A DNA stretch of 64,000 nucleotides from Phytophthora sp. 'mugwort' (GCA_033558025.1 JAUCEF010000013.1:489001-553000), one strand, 5' to 3'. Positions 21,557 through 33,049 are shown, counted from the first letter of the stretch. Notes: generated by a model from the letters alone, not told the origin. A program made the numbers and translations.

Positions 21557-23342
21557 CAAGCAGGCGGGGAAGCGGAAATCGCGTCCGGAAAATGAAGATC
21601 GCGCCAATGTTCGGCGCCCACGTCGCACTGTTGGGCTCGAAGAAGCTAGTGCTCCCGACCACTCGGAAGAAGAAAACCAACGTGAATCGTCTACGCCGCA
21701 AGAAGAATCGGAAGACAACGATGAAGACAGCTCGACTTCGCCAATGTTCTGGCGTGCAAGTGCGAATGCGGTGGAAGCAAGTGACAGCGCGGAACCCAAG
21801 ACATTTCAAGAAGCTGTGAACGGTCCAGACGAAGCTCATTGGCGCAAGGCAATTCGCGCTGAACTCAAGTCAATGCGGCTTCGAGGTGTTTTCCGTGCGG
21901 CGAAACTGCCTAACAATCAGCGCGCAGTCGGTACCAGGTGGGTCTTCAAGATCAAGCGCAATGCTGACGGATCCATCGAAAAATTCAAGGCTCGACTCGT
22001 CGCGAAAGGCTTCGTGCAGAAGTATGGGATCGACTACACCGAGACGTTTTCGCCCGTGATCAAGTACGTGACGCTGCGAATGATCATCGCGATCGCCAAG
22101 TACTACGGATGGCCGATCGACCAACTCGACGTGGTCACCGCGTTCCTGTACGGTTTGATGAAGGAAAAGGTGTTTTGCAGTGTGCCTGAAGGCGTGGAAC
22201 TGGACGATGGTTTCGACTGCGTGGAGTTGCTCAAGGCGATCTACGGGCTGAAACAAGCTTCACGAGTTTGGAACGAGACCTTCGACGAGCATGTGCGCTC
22301 CATCGGTTTTCGTGTATCAAGCTACGACCCCTGCCTCTACATCAAGGTCATCGGCGGTGAATGCGTTCTGCTGTTGGTCTACGTGGACGACGTGTTGGTG
22401 ACCGGGAGCTCGGCAACATTGATTGAAGAAGTCAAGCGCCAACTCAAGTCGCGGTTTGAGATAACCGACAGTGGCAAGTGTTCCTTCATCCTGGGGATCG
22501 AAGTGGTCGACAAGGCGGATGGCAGTGTCACCTTAAGTCAAGCTCGGTACATCAACGACATCCTGGAGCGCTTTGGCATGCAAGACTGCAAACCTGCTGC
22601 AAGTCCGGTCGACATCAGCATGAAGCTGGTCTCAAGCGACTCCACAACCAGGTTGGACGCGCCATTTCGCGAAGCTGTCGGTGCACTTATGCACTTGATG
22701 ACATCGACTCGCCCGGACATTGCGTTCGCTGTTGGCTATGTATCGCGCTTTATGGAGAACCCGCAAGTGAAACATTGGATTGCAGTCAAGCGCATTTTTC
22801 GCTACCTACAAGGTACCAAGTGGCACGGAATTCGCTTTTTGCCAGGCAAGGACGTCGACTTTCAAGGCTTTTCGGACGCCGACTGGGCAGGTGATTTAAG
22901 CAATCGCAAGTCAACGTCAGGCTATCTGTTCCAAGTTGTCGGCGGACCAGTGTCGTGGGGTTCTAAGAAGCAGTCAAGCGTATCGCTCTCGACAAGTGAG
23001 GCCGAGTACATTGCACTGAGCTTGGCCATCCAAGAAGGCAAGTGGGTGCACAAGTTGCTGTGCGAGATCCTAGCTGCTGCAGGCGGAGCCACGCCGGAGT
23101 TGAAGATTTTCGAAGACAACCAGTCGTGCATCAAGATGACCAAGAACCCAGTGAACCATGGCCGCGCCAAGCATATCGACATCAAGTACGATCACATCCG
23201 TGATGAAGTCAAGCGCGGAGAAGTGATCGTCGAATACTGCGAGACTACGACCATGCTGGCCGACATCTTGACCAAGGGACTCGCCGGACCACGCCACAAG
23301 GACTTGACGGCGGCGCTCGGCGTTCACGCGTGTTCGCATTGA
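21557..23342 (+). pseudogene. copia RT-RNase H of A2 (3' half), open
   Basis: The reading frame is uninterrupted from the B3 boundary to TGA 23340-23342, about 594 codons. The acidic linker (EEESEDNDEDSS region) leads into [36 protein letters not shown]; then RNase H: FSDADWAGD, STSEAEYIALS, EDNQSCIKM. It is about as divergent from the B/C pol as its LTR, so A is a separate family. It is called a pseudogene only because its 5' half is broken and 7.9 kb away. Confidence 0.92.
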
Positions 23343-23349
23343 GGGGGCG

Positions 23350-23705
23350 TGTTGCAGGGTAACTTCCTTGGTACAGTGTACCAGTCCAAGTTACCCGAAC
23401 CGGTTAACCGGACCGGTCCAATGCTCCCTCGCCATGATTACGCCACGCTGATTACGCCACTCATGATTGGACGAATAGGATGATTGGACGAGTACGGAAT
23501 GATGGTGATTGGATGCACCAATTGATTGGATGCATAGTTGCATGTCTATGTAGTATACCAGGTAGGCAGGCAAAGTAAGCTCCGATAAATCAATCACTTC
23601 TGAATTCCATTCAACCTCTCAAGCCTCCTTCCTCGCCTCGCCTCTAGCCTCGGCGGTGTCCAAGACCCCTACGTCAAGTTCAAGACCCAACGTAACCTTT
23701 CTTCA
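23350..23705 (+). repeat. LTR-A, 3' LTR of A2 (356 bp)
   Basis: Directly after polypurine tract GAGGGGGCG. Starts TGTTGCAGGG, ends CTTTCTTCA. It keeps both copies of the 17-bp block that A1 and the 5' LTR have each lost once. Followed by the duplication CTTTT and the tail of an LTR-B (to 23714). Confidence 0.94.
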
Positions 23706-23714
23706 CTTTTATCA

Positions 23715-23821
23715 GGAGGACGAGGACGTGGCGATCTGCTTGCTGCGCAGTCTCCCCAAGAGCTACGAGAACGTCGTGCTGAACTTGGAGATGAGCAATG
23801 CAGAGCTGCGGTCGCAAGACG
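23715..23821 (+). pseudogene. copia gag fragment
   Basis: About 107 bp encode the gag stretch [16 protein letters not shown] through AELRSQDV, in frame, starting right after the LTR-B end. It is the sequence into which the B1 element had inserted (any duplication would be GGAGG); the matching left part is not in the window. At 23821/23822 it joins gypsy RT. Confidence 0.85.
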
Positions 23822-26225
23822 TTGGGTGCGAGTTATACAGCGCCCTGGATCTGGTGGACGGATACTACCAGATCCTGATGCGCTAGAGCGACATCCCGCT
23901 CACCGCAGTGAGCACCTCGAGCGGTATGCTCTGGGAGTGGTTTGTGATGTCACAGGGCCTGTCTAATGCCCCGGCGACGTTCAATCGCCTGGTCATGCAG
24001 TTGTTTAGACCACTACGTGCGTACGCACAGTATTACTTCGACGACATCTTGTCCACCGCCGTGTCGAGGGAGGCAAGACGGCTATGGAGGTGCATTTGGA
24101 GCACCTCCGTCGAATGTTAGAGGTCATGAAAGCGAATAAGCTCTATGCCAACATCAACAAGTGCGTCTTCGCGGCGCAAGAGATCAAATTTATCGGTTGC
24201 TTCGTTAGCAACGTCTTCTGTTCGAGCCGAACCGGAGAAGGTCAAGGCCATTTCGGCTTGGTCAACACCAAGGTCCCAGAAGGACCTGAGGAAGTGGATG
24301 GGCTTAGCCAACTCCCTCCATCAGTACAGTGAAGGGTACGCGGGTCTGGCTAGACCCTTGTCGGATCTTCTGAAGAAGATACCAACTGGCACTGTGGGCA
24401 TGAGCACCAGGAAGCCTTTGACAATGTCAAGGCAAGCCTTCAGAATGCGCCTGTCCTGGCACTGCCGGACGAGACGAAGCCGTTCAGTGTCTTCTACGAT
24501 GCATCCGATTATGCAATCGAGTGTGCATTGCTGCAGCACGATGCAGCAGGACGTGAACGAGTGAACTCGTTTCAGTCCAGGCAGCTCAAGGCTGCCGAAC
24601 GGAGCTACCCGGTTCATGACAAGGAGCTGCTTGCCATGACGTACGCCCTTGTCAAGTTCCGGATGCACCTCCTGGGCTCCCAGCCCTTTGTGATCTACAC
24701 AGATTACGCGTCCTTAAGGACAGCGACCAATTCGCCCCATTTGTCCCAATGGCAAGGTGGCTGTCCTACTTCGCGGAATATATATTCCGCGTCGAGTACA
24801 AGCCTGGCAATCTCAACGTGCTTGCAGATGCGTTTTCACGCAGACCGGACTATGGGCTGGCGCACGGAAGCCGTGCCGCGACCGATCTGTACGATCCGAT
24901 ACGTATGGCTTATCGGGGCGATGAAGCCCTGGCACCCTGGTGCGTTTCCTGGCCGCTGGCAAGGAAGCCAAGACCAAGTGGCTCACGCCACGTCAGAGAG
25001 CCCGGCTCCATCGATACGAGTAGGCCGATGCCTGGTCTACTATCGAGTGGACCCCAATGAACCCCCTCGGGTAGTCGTTCCAAGCGACTGGATCTCAAGT
25101 TTGACATCCTACAGAAGGCGCATGACGCGCCGTCCAGCGGTCACTTGGGCCACGAGAAGACCTTCCAGTCGGTCTCTCAGTTTGGTGGGCCCACATGTAC
25201 AAGTGGGTCGCACAGTACGTGAATACATGTGAAACATGTCAGCGGGTGAAGCCCACCGCCACGCCTCGGCTCCTTTGCAGAGCCTGCCCGTTCCAGCGGA
25301 CTGCTGGAAGTCGATGAGTCTGGATTTTCATCTTCGGACTTCCAGCCGACGGCCACGGAAACACCGGCATCTTGGTGTTCGTGTGCCGGTTGAGCAAGAT
25401 GGTGCGTCTCGCTCCGGTCAAAAACACAGTGATCGGGGAACAGGCTGTGAGCTGTTCCTGGATAGCGTTTTCCTCCATTATGGTCTGCCGGAGACATTTG
25501 TTTAGATCGTGACCCGCGCTTTAACGCTGCGTTCTGGCGAACGCTGTTCCAAATACGGCTGCACATGTTCACTGCCTATCATTCTCAGACGGATGGGCAG
25601 ACGGAGCGTGTCAACCGAGTGCTTAAGGACACGCTACGCAGTGTCTGTGCGGAGGCTCCTCGCACTTGGCCAGAATGCCTGCCAATAGTTGAGTTTGCAC
25701 TCACAAATGCGGTTCACGCATCTACCAGGAATGTCTTGTTCTATCTGAATGGCTTACGCCATCCAATTGTGCCGCTTACTTTGCGAGGCAGCACCCCGGC
25801 TTCAATTCTAAGTGGGGGAGAGGCTCGAAGCGCTTTCCTCCCAGGTCTCGGATATGAGACCGGTTTCCTTGCGGAAACAAGTGGAGTCTCTTATAGACAC
25901 CAGGCTGAACGTAATCAGCCGTGTCCGTGATGCCAATTACAGCGGCACAGGACAAACAAAAGGAGTCCTCTGACAAGAAAGGAAGAGGAAACTTAAACGT
26001 GTTTAATGTGGGGATTTAGTCCTACCAGACACTAGGAACCTACCACTCGCCACGGTAAGTTCTGTTGGGAGCAACAAGTTGACGCACCGCTTCATTGGAC
26101 CTTTCGCGGTCCTGGCCAGGCATGGTGCGGCATATACCATCGACCTGCCTAAGTCGATGACGACCCACTCGACGTTCTATGGGGGCCGTCTGAAGCGTAC
26201 CATGCTCCAGGGCTCACAGGCCTAG
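23822..26225 (+). pseudogene. Ty3/gypsy pol relic: RT, RNase H, integrase
   Basis: In order, across several frames: RT motif [13 protein letters not shown] (about 23835-23883, then TAG); QGLSNAPATFNRLM-like palm and FDDIL, the YxDD position (about 23950-24050); connection EVHLEHLRRMLEVMK and QKDLRKWMGLANSLHQ; RNase H with FYDASDYAIECALLQ, VHDKELLAM and YTDYASLR (about 24490-24720), then YKPGNLNVLADAFSRRP; integrase zinc finger GHLGHEKT...CETCQRV (about 25140-25250); integrase core MSLDFIFGLP-like, DRDPRFNAAFW and YHSQTDGQTERVNR (about 25310-25620); C-terminal RFIGPFAVLARHG (about 26080-26120) to TAG 26223-26225. Domain order RT-RH-IN marks it as gypsy, not copia. Confidence 0.88.
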
Positions 26226-26279
26226 CTCTGCAAAGCGAGGCTGCGACTCTTCTCTCTGAGCGCGCCCAGAGCCTGAAAC

Positions 26280-28115
26280 TCAGGGCCCTTGCAGGGCCGC
26301 GGAAGGGGCTCCATACGAAGGAACCCCGGCTTCATACGCCGAGTATGAGCCATAGTGATACGGGTGGGAGTACGCAGGTGATCCCGAACTAGAGGCAACT
26401 CCCGTTGGCCTCGGTCCTGGACGCCTAAAAGGCATCCAGACGTAGGAAAATCTCGTCCACGTCTTCATACGACGGTCGACCCGTTCTCCAAGGGCCGACA
26501 AGTCATCGCAAGACGATTTCACGTCGTCATGAATCGGCCCAAGGTCCCCACCGCTCCCGGTCTGGGCGGCGCAGCCCCGCACTCAGGAAATCCAAGCGCA
26601 AGGACTCGACAACGAAGAGCGGTGTCTTCAACGACCCGAGGTGGAGCCGAAGGGGGCACACCAGGTCCTGAGCTGGACCGGAGGGGCGGCGCCGCATACT
26701 CGTACTCGTTCGACGGCACCACCGCCTCTCCTCGACCGTAATGGGGAGACCATTACAACGTGGAGCGTCTGCTTCAGGAGCGGCGCGTTCACGGAAAGCC
26801 CTAGCTCCGTGTGAAGTGGAGGGGGTACTCGGAAGCTAAGTGCTCCTTGAAGCCGTACGAACGGGTCCAGGCTGACTGCCCGAAGGCTGTCGCGATCTGG
26901 GAACAAAATCGGCGGCAGCTTCGTAAGTAGTTCGGGCTTTCTTGCCCGAACGGGGTGTGGTCGTAGCGCCAAGACCATATCCACGCTCATAATGAGCGCT
27001 AGAAGCGGAATGCTTCTGCAGTTCTCGAGAGAGCTGCCGTTTGCCTACCACATGGGCAAACTCAATACTCAGATCTCGGAGGTCAAGGATGGCCTCCAGG
27101 GTGAGATCCTGCCGGAGAGCCTCGAGTTGTCCTTGTGAGCAGCGCGTAGCTGCCCACTTCCAAAAGACGGCCTCGGCCTCTTGGAAAGAGTCACAGTGTG
27201 GGGGGCATCACGGCTGGATAGCCCCACACAGATCGCAGTCCCGACCAGACCTGTGGCTTCTTTTGCCGGCTCGTGAACTCCTTGAGCGGGATGTTGTGCG
27301 GTGCCAGGATTACGCACTGAGCGATGCTCACGTTTTGGAGCATGGGCTGCTTGGCCTCCAGGTGGCGCACATAAGCGCCCGCCAAGAAGCACGCGAGGCG
27401 GCTGGAGCTGACCCATGTAGGCGTCCGCTCCGTGGGACTCCTCAGGAGGGAAATATCTGGGAGCGTAAGGCGAGCAGCCTGTTACTCTTACTTCTGCCCG
27501 TCGAGATCGTTGGAGATCTCTCGGCCGATTTGGCATTCTTCCTCCTCGTCGGAAGAAGAACTGAAGAGGCCCTTGTTCGAAGCGTGAGAGTCCCATACCC
27601 TTCACGGATCGGAGAACTGGAAGCAGCCCGCCGCTTACGGCTGACTTCCGAGGCTGCTGCAGCCTTAACAGCCTTGACGCGGGCAGTTGTCTCAGCGAGC
27701 GTCAAGTTCTTGACCGGAGAACGAGGTTTTTCTTCGTCCTCCTTCGGTGAGCGCGGGCTCCCTTGACGCTCGGGCATCTTCGGCGCGTCGCCATCGTCGC
27801 CGTTATGACTAGACAGTGGGTACGGGACGCAAGCGAATCCCACTGACTAGGGTCGCCGTCAGACCCCTTGACGAGCGGGATTTCGTTATCGCCCCAGGAC
27901 ATGGGAGACTTGTCCGAGTCTTCCTCATAGTCCACGAGGAGTTCAGGGTCCTCCTCAGGTGGTTCATGTGCCTTGGGGGTCACTTTGGATGCTACGTTGG
28001 TGGATCCCTTAGCGGCAGCGCCTTTGCCGGACGGCTTAGAGCTCTTAGCCTGCTGCTTGGAAGCAACAGGCTTGGCAGGCGCTTTCGCACTGCTGCCAGA
28101 CCGAGTCTTGGTCAT
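26280..28115 (-). pseudogene. antisense coding relic of unknown function in gypsy element
   Basis: Minus-strand coding-like sequence from ATG 28115 (MTKTRSGSS) to about 26280, spread over all three frames by at least three indels. The N-terminus is low-complexity and Lys/Ala/Ser-rich, then acidic (EEDPELLVDYEEDSD). The middle has stretches such as ALRQDLTLEAILDLRDLS and RQLSRELQKHSAS that read as protein, and a CDLCG that could be part of a metal-binding site. The C-terminal part includes DDLSALGERVDRRM. I do not recognise a family. It lies between gypsy integrase and the 3' polypurine tract, in the opposite direction. It could be an antisense ORF carried by the element, a gag of another element, or a captured gene. 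Confidence 0.5.
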
Positions 28116-28299
28116 GCTTGAGGCTGACGTGGAGCCGAAGAAGAAGAAGAGCACGCGGAAGTACTCGGGCTCAAAAGGAAATGACCTGGCTGCAGAAACC
28201 AACCGCACCGAGGTCGATGTAATTCGACTTGGAGAGTGAAAGGCGGCGACTGCCTCTCACTAGCCCTCGATGGTCGGTAAACTGAACCTAAGTGGGGGA

Positions 28300-28667
28300 T
28301 GTAACGCGGTTACATGAAGAGTGCCAAGTCACTCTTCAGAGCAGGTGTACCCAAGTACACTTAGTGATGTGGCCAAACATCACTATGACGTCGACGGTAA
28401 TGACGTCATGGATAGGTACCACATATATGGTACAAAGACCTCAGAGCCACTCAATGGGATAACATCTAGGGTACTTTATTGGTGACTAATAGTTAGTACG
28501 TAGAAGCATTAAAAGGGGTCACCTATAAATATATTCAGTCTTAAAATCTACCTAATTTTGGTAACAGTCCCACAGGACAGGGACTAGTGAACTGCCGTTC
28601 ACAGAGAATTTATATACTTTCCGGAAGTCACATTCCCTGTGCGCAAGGTGTTGTGTGCTCCGTTACA
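28300..28667 (+). repeat. Ty3/gypsy 3' LTR (368 bp)
   Basis: Preceded by a purine tract (AAGTGGGGGA). Starts TGTAACG and ends CGTTACA, a perfect 7-bp inverted terminal repeat. Internal TATA box at 28524-28534. The duplication would be CTTCC (28668-28672); the left end is not in the window. Confidence 0.75.
28524..28534 (+). promoter_or_regulatory. TATA box of gypsy LTR
   Basis: TATAAATATAT in the second half of the LTR, about 133 bp before its end. Oomycete genes usually lack a TATA box, so its presence fits a retroelement promoter. Confidence 0.5.
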
Positions 28668-30313
28668 CTTCCGTCCTTATCTGCACGCTGTCTCTCACTC
28701 ACGTAGCTGCTTTAAGTGCTGTTTTTGGTCAGTAGCGGAGTGGCCAAAGCAGTATACCCGGAAGAGTTCAGACTGTATCCACGCCCTGAATCTTGACGCT
28801 GGAGCCATCGCTGGTGCTGGCAAGTCGCTCGTAAATCTGTGCTGCGTCTAGGCTATCATGATCATCGATTTCACAAAGTTAATCGTACTTTCAAGCAACA
28901 CAGATGTGATGCATTCACATTCAAACAACACGCTGCATGGGAACCATAGATCTTCAGCCAGTGCGATCTCGATAAACACTGAAATTATTAAAATCGCATC
29001 TGAATAGCTTACCATAGTTAACCCCTGTTTTATGTAACTGATATCTGTAGTACGTCTTCTTGTGTCCTGTTGGTACCCCGGAGCACCTAAAGGTACACAT
29101 GACTAGCCGAGCGCCACCCGCTTTTGGGGGCGGTGTGTGCTTGTTGGGTCCCAGCACGTTCCGCTCGCTCAAGAGCTCGCTTCACTACTGAGAAAAGCTA
29201 CCGGAGCGAAGCGTAGGTAGCCTCGGACAGGCTCGCTGCGCTACTCGCCATATTAGGATACTAGGTGAGCTACCTACGCCATCGGCCTCAGTAGGAAAAG
29301 CGGGCCCTCCGGACCCGCTATACACGAAAGGTTTTGGCGGGGCCGCCATCGCTTCGCTCGGCAGCAATTAAAAATTGCATGGCTTTTGGCCAGTGAGAAG
29401 GGGGTTTAAACCGTCACGCTCGGCCCTTTTTGCAATTTCGGGCAGTCCGGACGGCAGCGGCAGTCGGTGTGATAGGTTAGTGAAGTGTTGCATCGCCGAG
29501 AAAAAGGATGCCAAAAGAGAGGCTGAGGCGACAGGGGGAAGAGTGACATGACGGACAGACAGGTTGCTTTTCTAGTAAGGAGGGAACGTAACATGAAACT
29601 TCCGCTTAGATACGATCTGCTCGGTGCCTTTAACAACGCTCTTAATTAAAAAGGACAACTCATAATGAAACCAAGCATGTAATAAGTTTACCTCGTTATG
29701 CAAAACAGATGGCATCGCCCGCGGGGATTTGCTTTGCTTCGCTGCGCTCCGCAAAGGCAGTCGCTGCGCTCCTGCGAGGAAAAGATTCTAAGTTTGGCCT
29801 GCTACAGTGCTCGGCTCGTGTAATGCTCGGCGCTGGGCCCGCCTTCGCAAATACCGCGCGGGTTTGCTACGGCTACGCGACCTCGCAACCGCTCGCCTCT
29901 GATTTTGTGTTTCACCCCCTTAGAAAACTGTGCATGGAGCCACTCCCCGTACAGCTGAGCTCACGCCGAGTGACTCGGAGCCAGCAGCGTCTCTTAGAGA
30001 ATGGCCCATATGGCGAACGTAGAAGGTCGAGTATTCTTGGGCTGTGCTGAAATGCAGAAGAGCGTTATATTGTCGCCACGAAGCAAACACCCGAAACGTT
30101 ATCTAGCTTGGTATTAGGTATCTACTAAATTTATATATTACTACGCAAAAGCAACGCGACGCATGAGCTCTGCCGATCCTTGCCTGCATCTTGGAGTATT
30201 GTGGCTGGGATGGAATCTTCTTCATACAGTTGAAGGAATAAATCCGGGCTGGGAAAACGCACAACCAGAGAGAACGCTCTGCTAATCCTTCAGTTTGAGG
30301 ATTCCTCGTCGAG
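28668..30313. other. intergenic, no gene recognised
   Basis: No protein family, tRNA or rRNA seen. It contains an 11-bp perfect inverted repeat (29211-29221 and 29269-29279, GCGTAGGTAGC), a GC-rich hairpin at about 29309-29329, and several short CGCTTCGCTCGG / CGCTGCGCTCC-type words (29340-29370 and 29720-29780), the texture of eroded DNA transposon ends. Confidence 0.5.
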
Positions 30314-30320
30314 TCATTCC
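30314..30320 (+). promoter_or_regulatory. possible Inr of lectin gene
   Basis: TCATTCC matches the first half of the oomycete initiator (TCATTYY), about 43 bp before the ATG, a usual distance; the second half matches poorly. Confidence 0.35.
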
Positions 30321-30356
30321 TAAAACAACCTTCTTCTTGTAACACGGTCCGCTTCA

Positions 30357-30878
30357 ATGAAGTTCATCTTCCAAATATTCGCAGCGGTAGCGCTAGCGGC
30401 TGGTAATGCTAGCGCTCTCGAAAACGGAGTCTTACTGAGTGAGACTTTCGGCGAGCCCCACGGTGACAAGTACTCGGATCTCGACATCGTTGGTCCCGCA
30501 CAGCGGGTGCATACCATTACGGTTCGCTCGGGGGAACGCGTCAACGGTGTCGGCATCAACTTCACGGGTTCGGATGGGAAAAGAGTCGAGCGGTACCACG
30601 GCGGCCACGGCGGCGACAAGAACACGCTAGCACTCGCTGCAGGCGAATTCATCAAATCCATCGAGACATACTCGGGAGAGAAGGATGGCCACATACGCAT
30701 CAAGTTCATCAGGTTCAACACGAGTGCGGGCAATTACATTTCTGGGGGCAACCCAACGGAAAACTATGGCATCGAGACGGCGCGGGACGGTTACCAGTTG
30801 GGTGGGTTCTTTGGATATTGTGGCAAGGAACTCGACTCGGTCGGTATCATTTGGACGAGTATTTCTCCGGTGTCTTGA
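30357..30878 (+). CDS. secreted jacalin-like lectin-domain protein, 173 aa
   Basis: Residues 1-20 form a signal peptide (charged start, hydrophobic core, cleavage likely after NASA), so the mature protein is about 153 residues and secreted. It matches the jacalin-like beta-prism layout: FGEPHGDKYSDL (31-42) at the position of the first-strand GGxGG-type motif, HGGHGGDKNTLAL (81-93), and GGFFGYCGKELDSVGIIW (149-166), like the conserved closing Gly-rich segment before the last strand. Family members bind mannose- or galactose-type sugars. Two N-glycosylation sequons lie outside the signal (N68, N121), and there is a single Cys (155). Start chosen as the only ATG giving a signal peptide. The gene has no intron and stands alone between transposon blocks. 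Its role is not known; cell-wall or host glycan binding is possible. It is the only gene here that looks intact. Confidence 0.85.
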   Translation: MKFIFQIFAAVALAAGNASALENGVLLSETFGEPHGDKYSDLDIVGPAQRVHTITVRSGERVNGVGINFTGSDGKRVERYHGGHGGDKNTLALAAGEFIKSIETYSGEKDGHIRIKFIRFNTSAGNYISGGNPTENYGIETARDGYQLGGFFGYCGKELDSVGIIWTSISPVS

Positions 30879-33049
30879 GTATGTTAGCTAGCCGACGCCT
30901 ACAGATGCTCGTTTGGGGGATTGCGGTAAGAATCGAGTACACGAGTCATAGTAGTCGCGATAGCTGCCGATTTCACTTTTGGATGTTGTTACATGGTTTA
31001 GTTTCTTGGGACTGAGTGTAGACTGTAAACTCGACCTAGCAGAAAACAATGCCATTTCTATCGTCATTATTTGCCAATAGCCATCTTTTGTAGATTGATA
31101 CACCCACTACAGTCACAGTTACGACGTATTACTACAGTAGTAGTACATTACTTTTCCCTAAACATATCCCACGAAAAACAAAATTTGTGGTTGCTTGTAT
31201 GTATTCAAGACTGCAGTCATCATACTTAAGTACTACTACATGTAATAGTAGTTTCTTGTCTTGTCTTGTGCTTGTACCGTTGTTTTCATCTCGTCTCTTT
31301 ACGAGTTCTATCTCGGGAGTTTCGACGTCGGCGACGTCGAAAACACGTCAGCTGTTCCTAACGAGCTTCCGACTAAACGAGCTGTTTCAGGTTGGACCAC
31401 TTCTTGCGTGATCTGCGATGTTGTTTCAGACGACATCATAAGTAGATCAGACATTTTGTCTGAAGGCTTCCAATGAGACATAACGTGGTAGAAGTAATCC
31501 AGGCCCAACTGCGGTCTTGGATGCACTTCACTTGTAATTGTAAGTTTGCATCACTTGACGTTGTAAATGCCGTGTTGCGACAAAAAATTCTAGTTTTAGT
31601 CGCACACCAAGGGCTCAGATTGGAGCCCACGTGTCGGCTAATATATAGGTGACTGGCAGGATGGACGAAGGAAGTCGTTAGCGGACTAGAATTCAAATGA
31701 TACCAATGCACATCAGTGAAAAATAAAAATATATAGCTCAGCAGCTTCCTGGTCAACTAGACTGTCCATCATCTTGGTCGCCATTCCATTGATAAACCGC
31801 GCGATTTAGCAGCTTGTTCCCCGTCGATTTGAACTCCCAAGCTTCAGTTTCGATTGGCTTGAGAGCTTCTTCTAATGCGTAGATTCGTAACTCCTCCTCA
31901 ATTTAATTGTGTACCTGCAGATGCCACGGAACATGAACATAAGGGTGGGTCAGTTCAGTCCCGCTCTATGTCTCCTACCAACACAGGCTGCTCTGTGCCA
32001 GTGTCTCCGCTAGTTCGCTCGCTCAGAACAGACTCACCTATTTCACTAATAGATACTCGCGCCTAAGAAAAATCCGAGGGAATATTGTCAATTTCATACA
32101 GGTGGGTCTTGGAAATACTTGTCAATGTTGCTAAATACTGGTCAAAGTCTAAACATTGTGACTGTTCATTTTTGGAGAAGCTCTAAAAGGACGGGTATGA
32201 TGTATGATGGAGAAGGTTATTAAGTTCTTCAATCTCAGGACCTAGGCCCCCGACGGTTGATAAACGAGTTGTACAGTACACGTAGATGGAGATGAGAAAA
32301 CTGTTAGACAAGTTGAGTTTTGTCAAGAATACACTGAGCTACACCAGACGCTGATTCATGGGCTGGATAAAAGTGAGTTTAGTTTACCTATTACGATATG
32401 TACTACGGCACTCTCATCCAAATATACGATATTTTAACATTTACAAGAATTCTGGATAAGCGCCAAGAGGGTTGCTACAAAACCTACTTAGGACTTGTGC
32501 TTGCCAAAAGACATAAATCTCGAAGCTATGGGAACCGTGCCAAACGTCGAGCCTTCGTTGTTGTTTTTTAGTATCTGCGAATAAAACGTAAACGTCTTTG
32601 TTGTAAAACCCATATAGAACGCTGGTGGCCCCTCTCTTCCACGTGATAGCTGCCCACACGAACATTACGATAGCCTGTCACCGGAGCTCTTGTACCATGG
32701 CAATATAAGGTGAACGAATGTGCACTTCAACAAGTTTACTATAGAATGCTGCACATTTAGTCTAGAGCTGAAGGTGATGCTCTAGCACCGTAATAGTCGA
32801 TGCAAGAAGCACAAGTCCTTTAATGTGTTCTTGAGAGCCTATCCCGGTCTGGTCGGAGACACCGACGCCTTTTTCAGTATAACAAGCAGCTGTACGTGAA
32901 GACAGGTACAGTATCGTCCGATTCAAACTCTTATCCTGGCTGTGCTTCGGGTGATACAAACCCCGTCCAGCTGTAGATGCAACTGGTTCGGTGCTGTAAG
33001 GACATGCGGTGGACTACATCACTAACGTACGGTGCCAAGCGCTAGACAC
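30879..33049. other. intergenic, no gene recognised
   Basis: AT-richer than the surroundings, with only short chance ORFs. Complementary TACTACTGTAGTA-like and GTACTACTACATG-like words at about 31128-31250 could form weak hairpins. No transposase, RNA gene or effector motif seen. Confidence 0.5.

Larger units (their letters stand above)
11058..23705 (+). mobile_element. copia element A2 (LTR-A family), complete but split by B3
   Basis: 5' LTR 11058-11397, primer site, gag-PR-IN to 13641, an inserted 7.9-kb B3, then RT-RNase H from 21562, polypurine tract 23341-23349 and 3' LTR 23350-23705. Without the insert it is about 4.73 kb. The target-site duplication CTTTT (11053-11057 and 23706-23710) is perfect, so both ends come from a single insertion into the tail of an LTR-B. 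Confidence 0.95.
23822..28667 (+). mobile_element. decayed Ty3/gypsy element, 5' truncated
   Basis: RT, RNase H, integrase and a C-terminal GPF-type module on the plus strand (to 26225), a minus-strand coding relic (26280-28115), a polypurine tract (AAGTGGGGGA, 28290-28299) and a 368-bp 3' LTR. The 5' LTR, gag, protease and first part of RT are absent. It is far older than the copia insertions, with stops and shifts in every domain. Confidence 0.85.

Noticed and set aside
28725..28800. tRNA-like A box (TAGCGGAGTGG) after the gypsy LTR
   Set aside because: No matching B box, no acceptor stem pairing and no anticodon arm; not a tRNA gene.
29309..29329. GC-rich hairpin as a Helitron 3' end
   Set aside because: The hairpin is followed by CTATAC, not CTRR-T, and no Rep/helicase sequence is present.
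29709..30050. 113-codon ORF with many Arg/Ala/Ser
   Set aside because: Low-complexity GC-rich repeat texture, no homology recognised, no initiator motif; likely chance.
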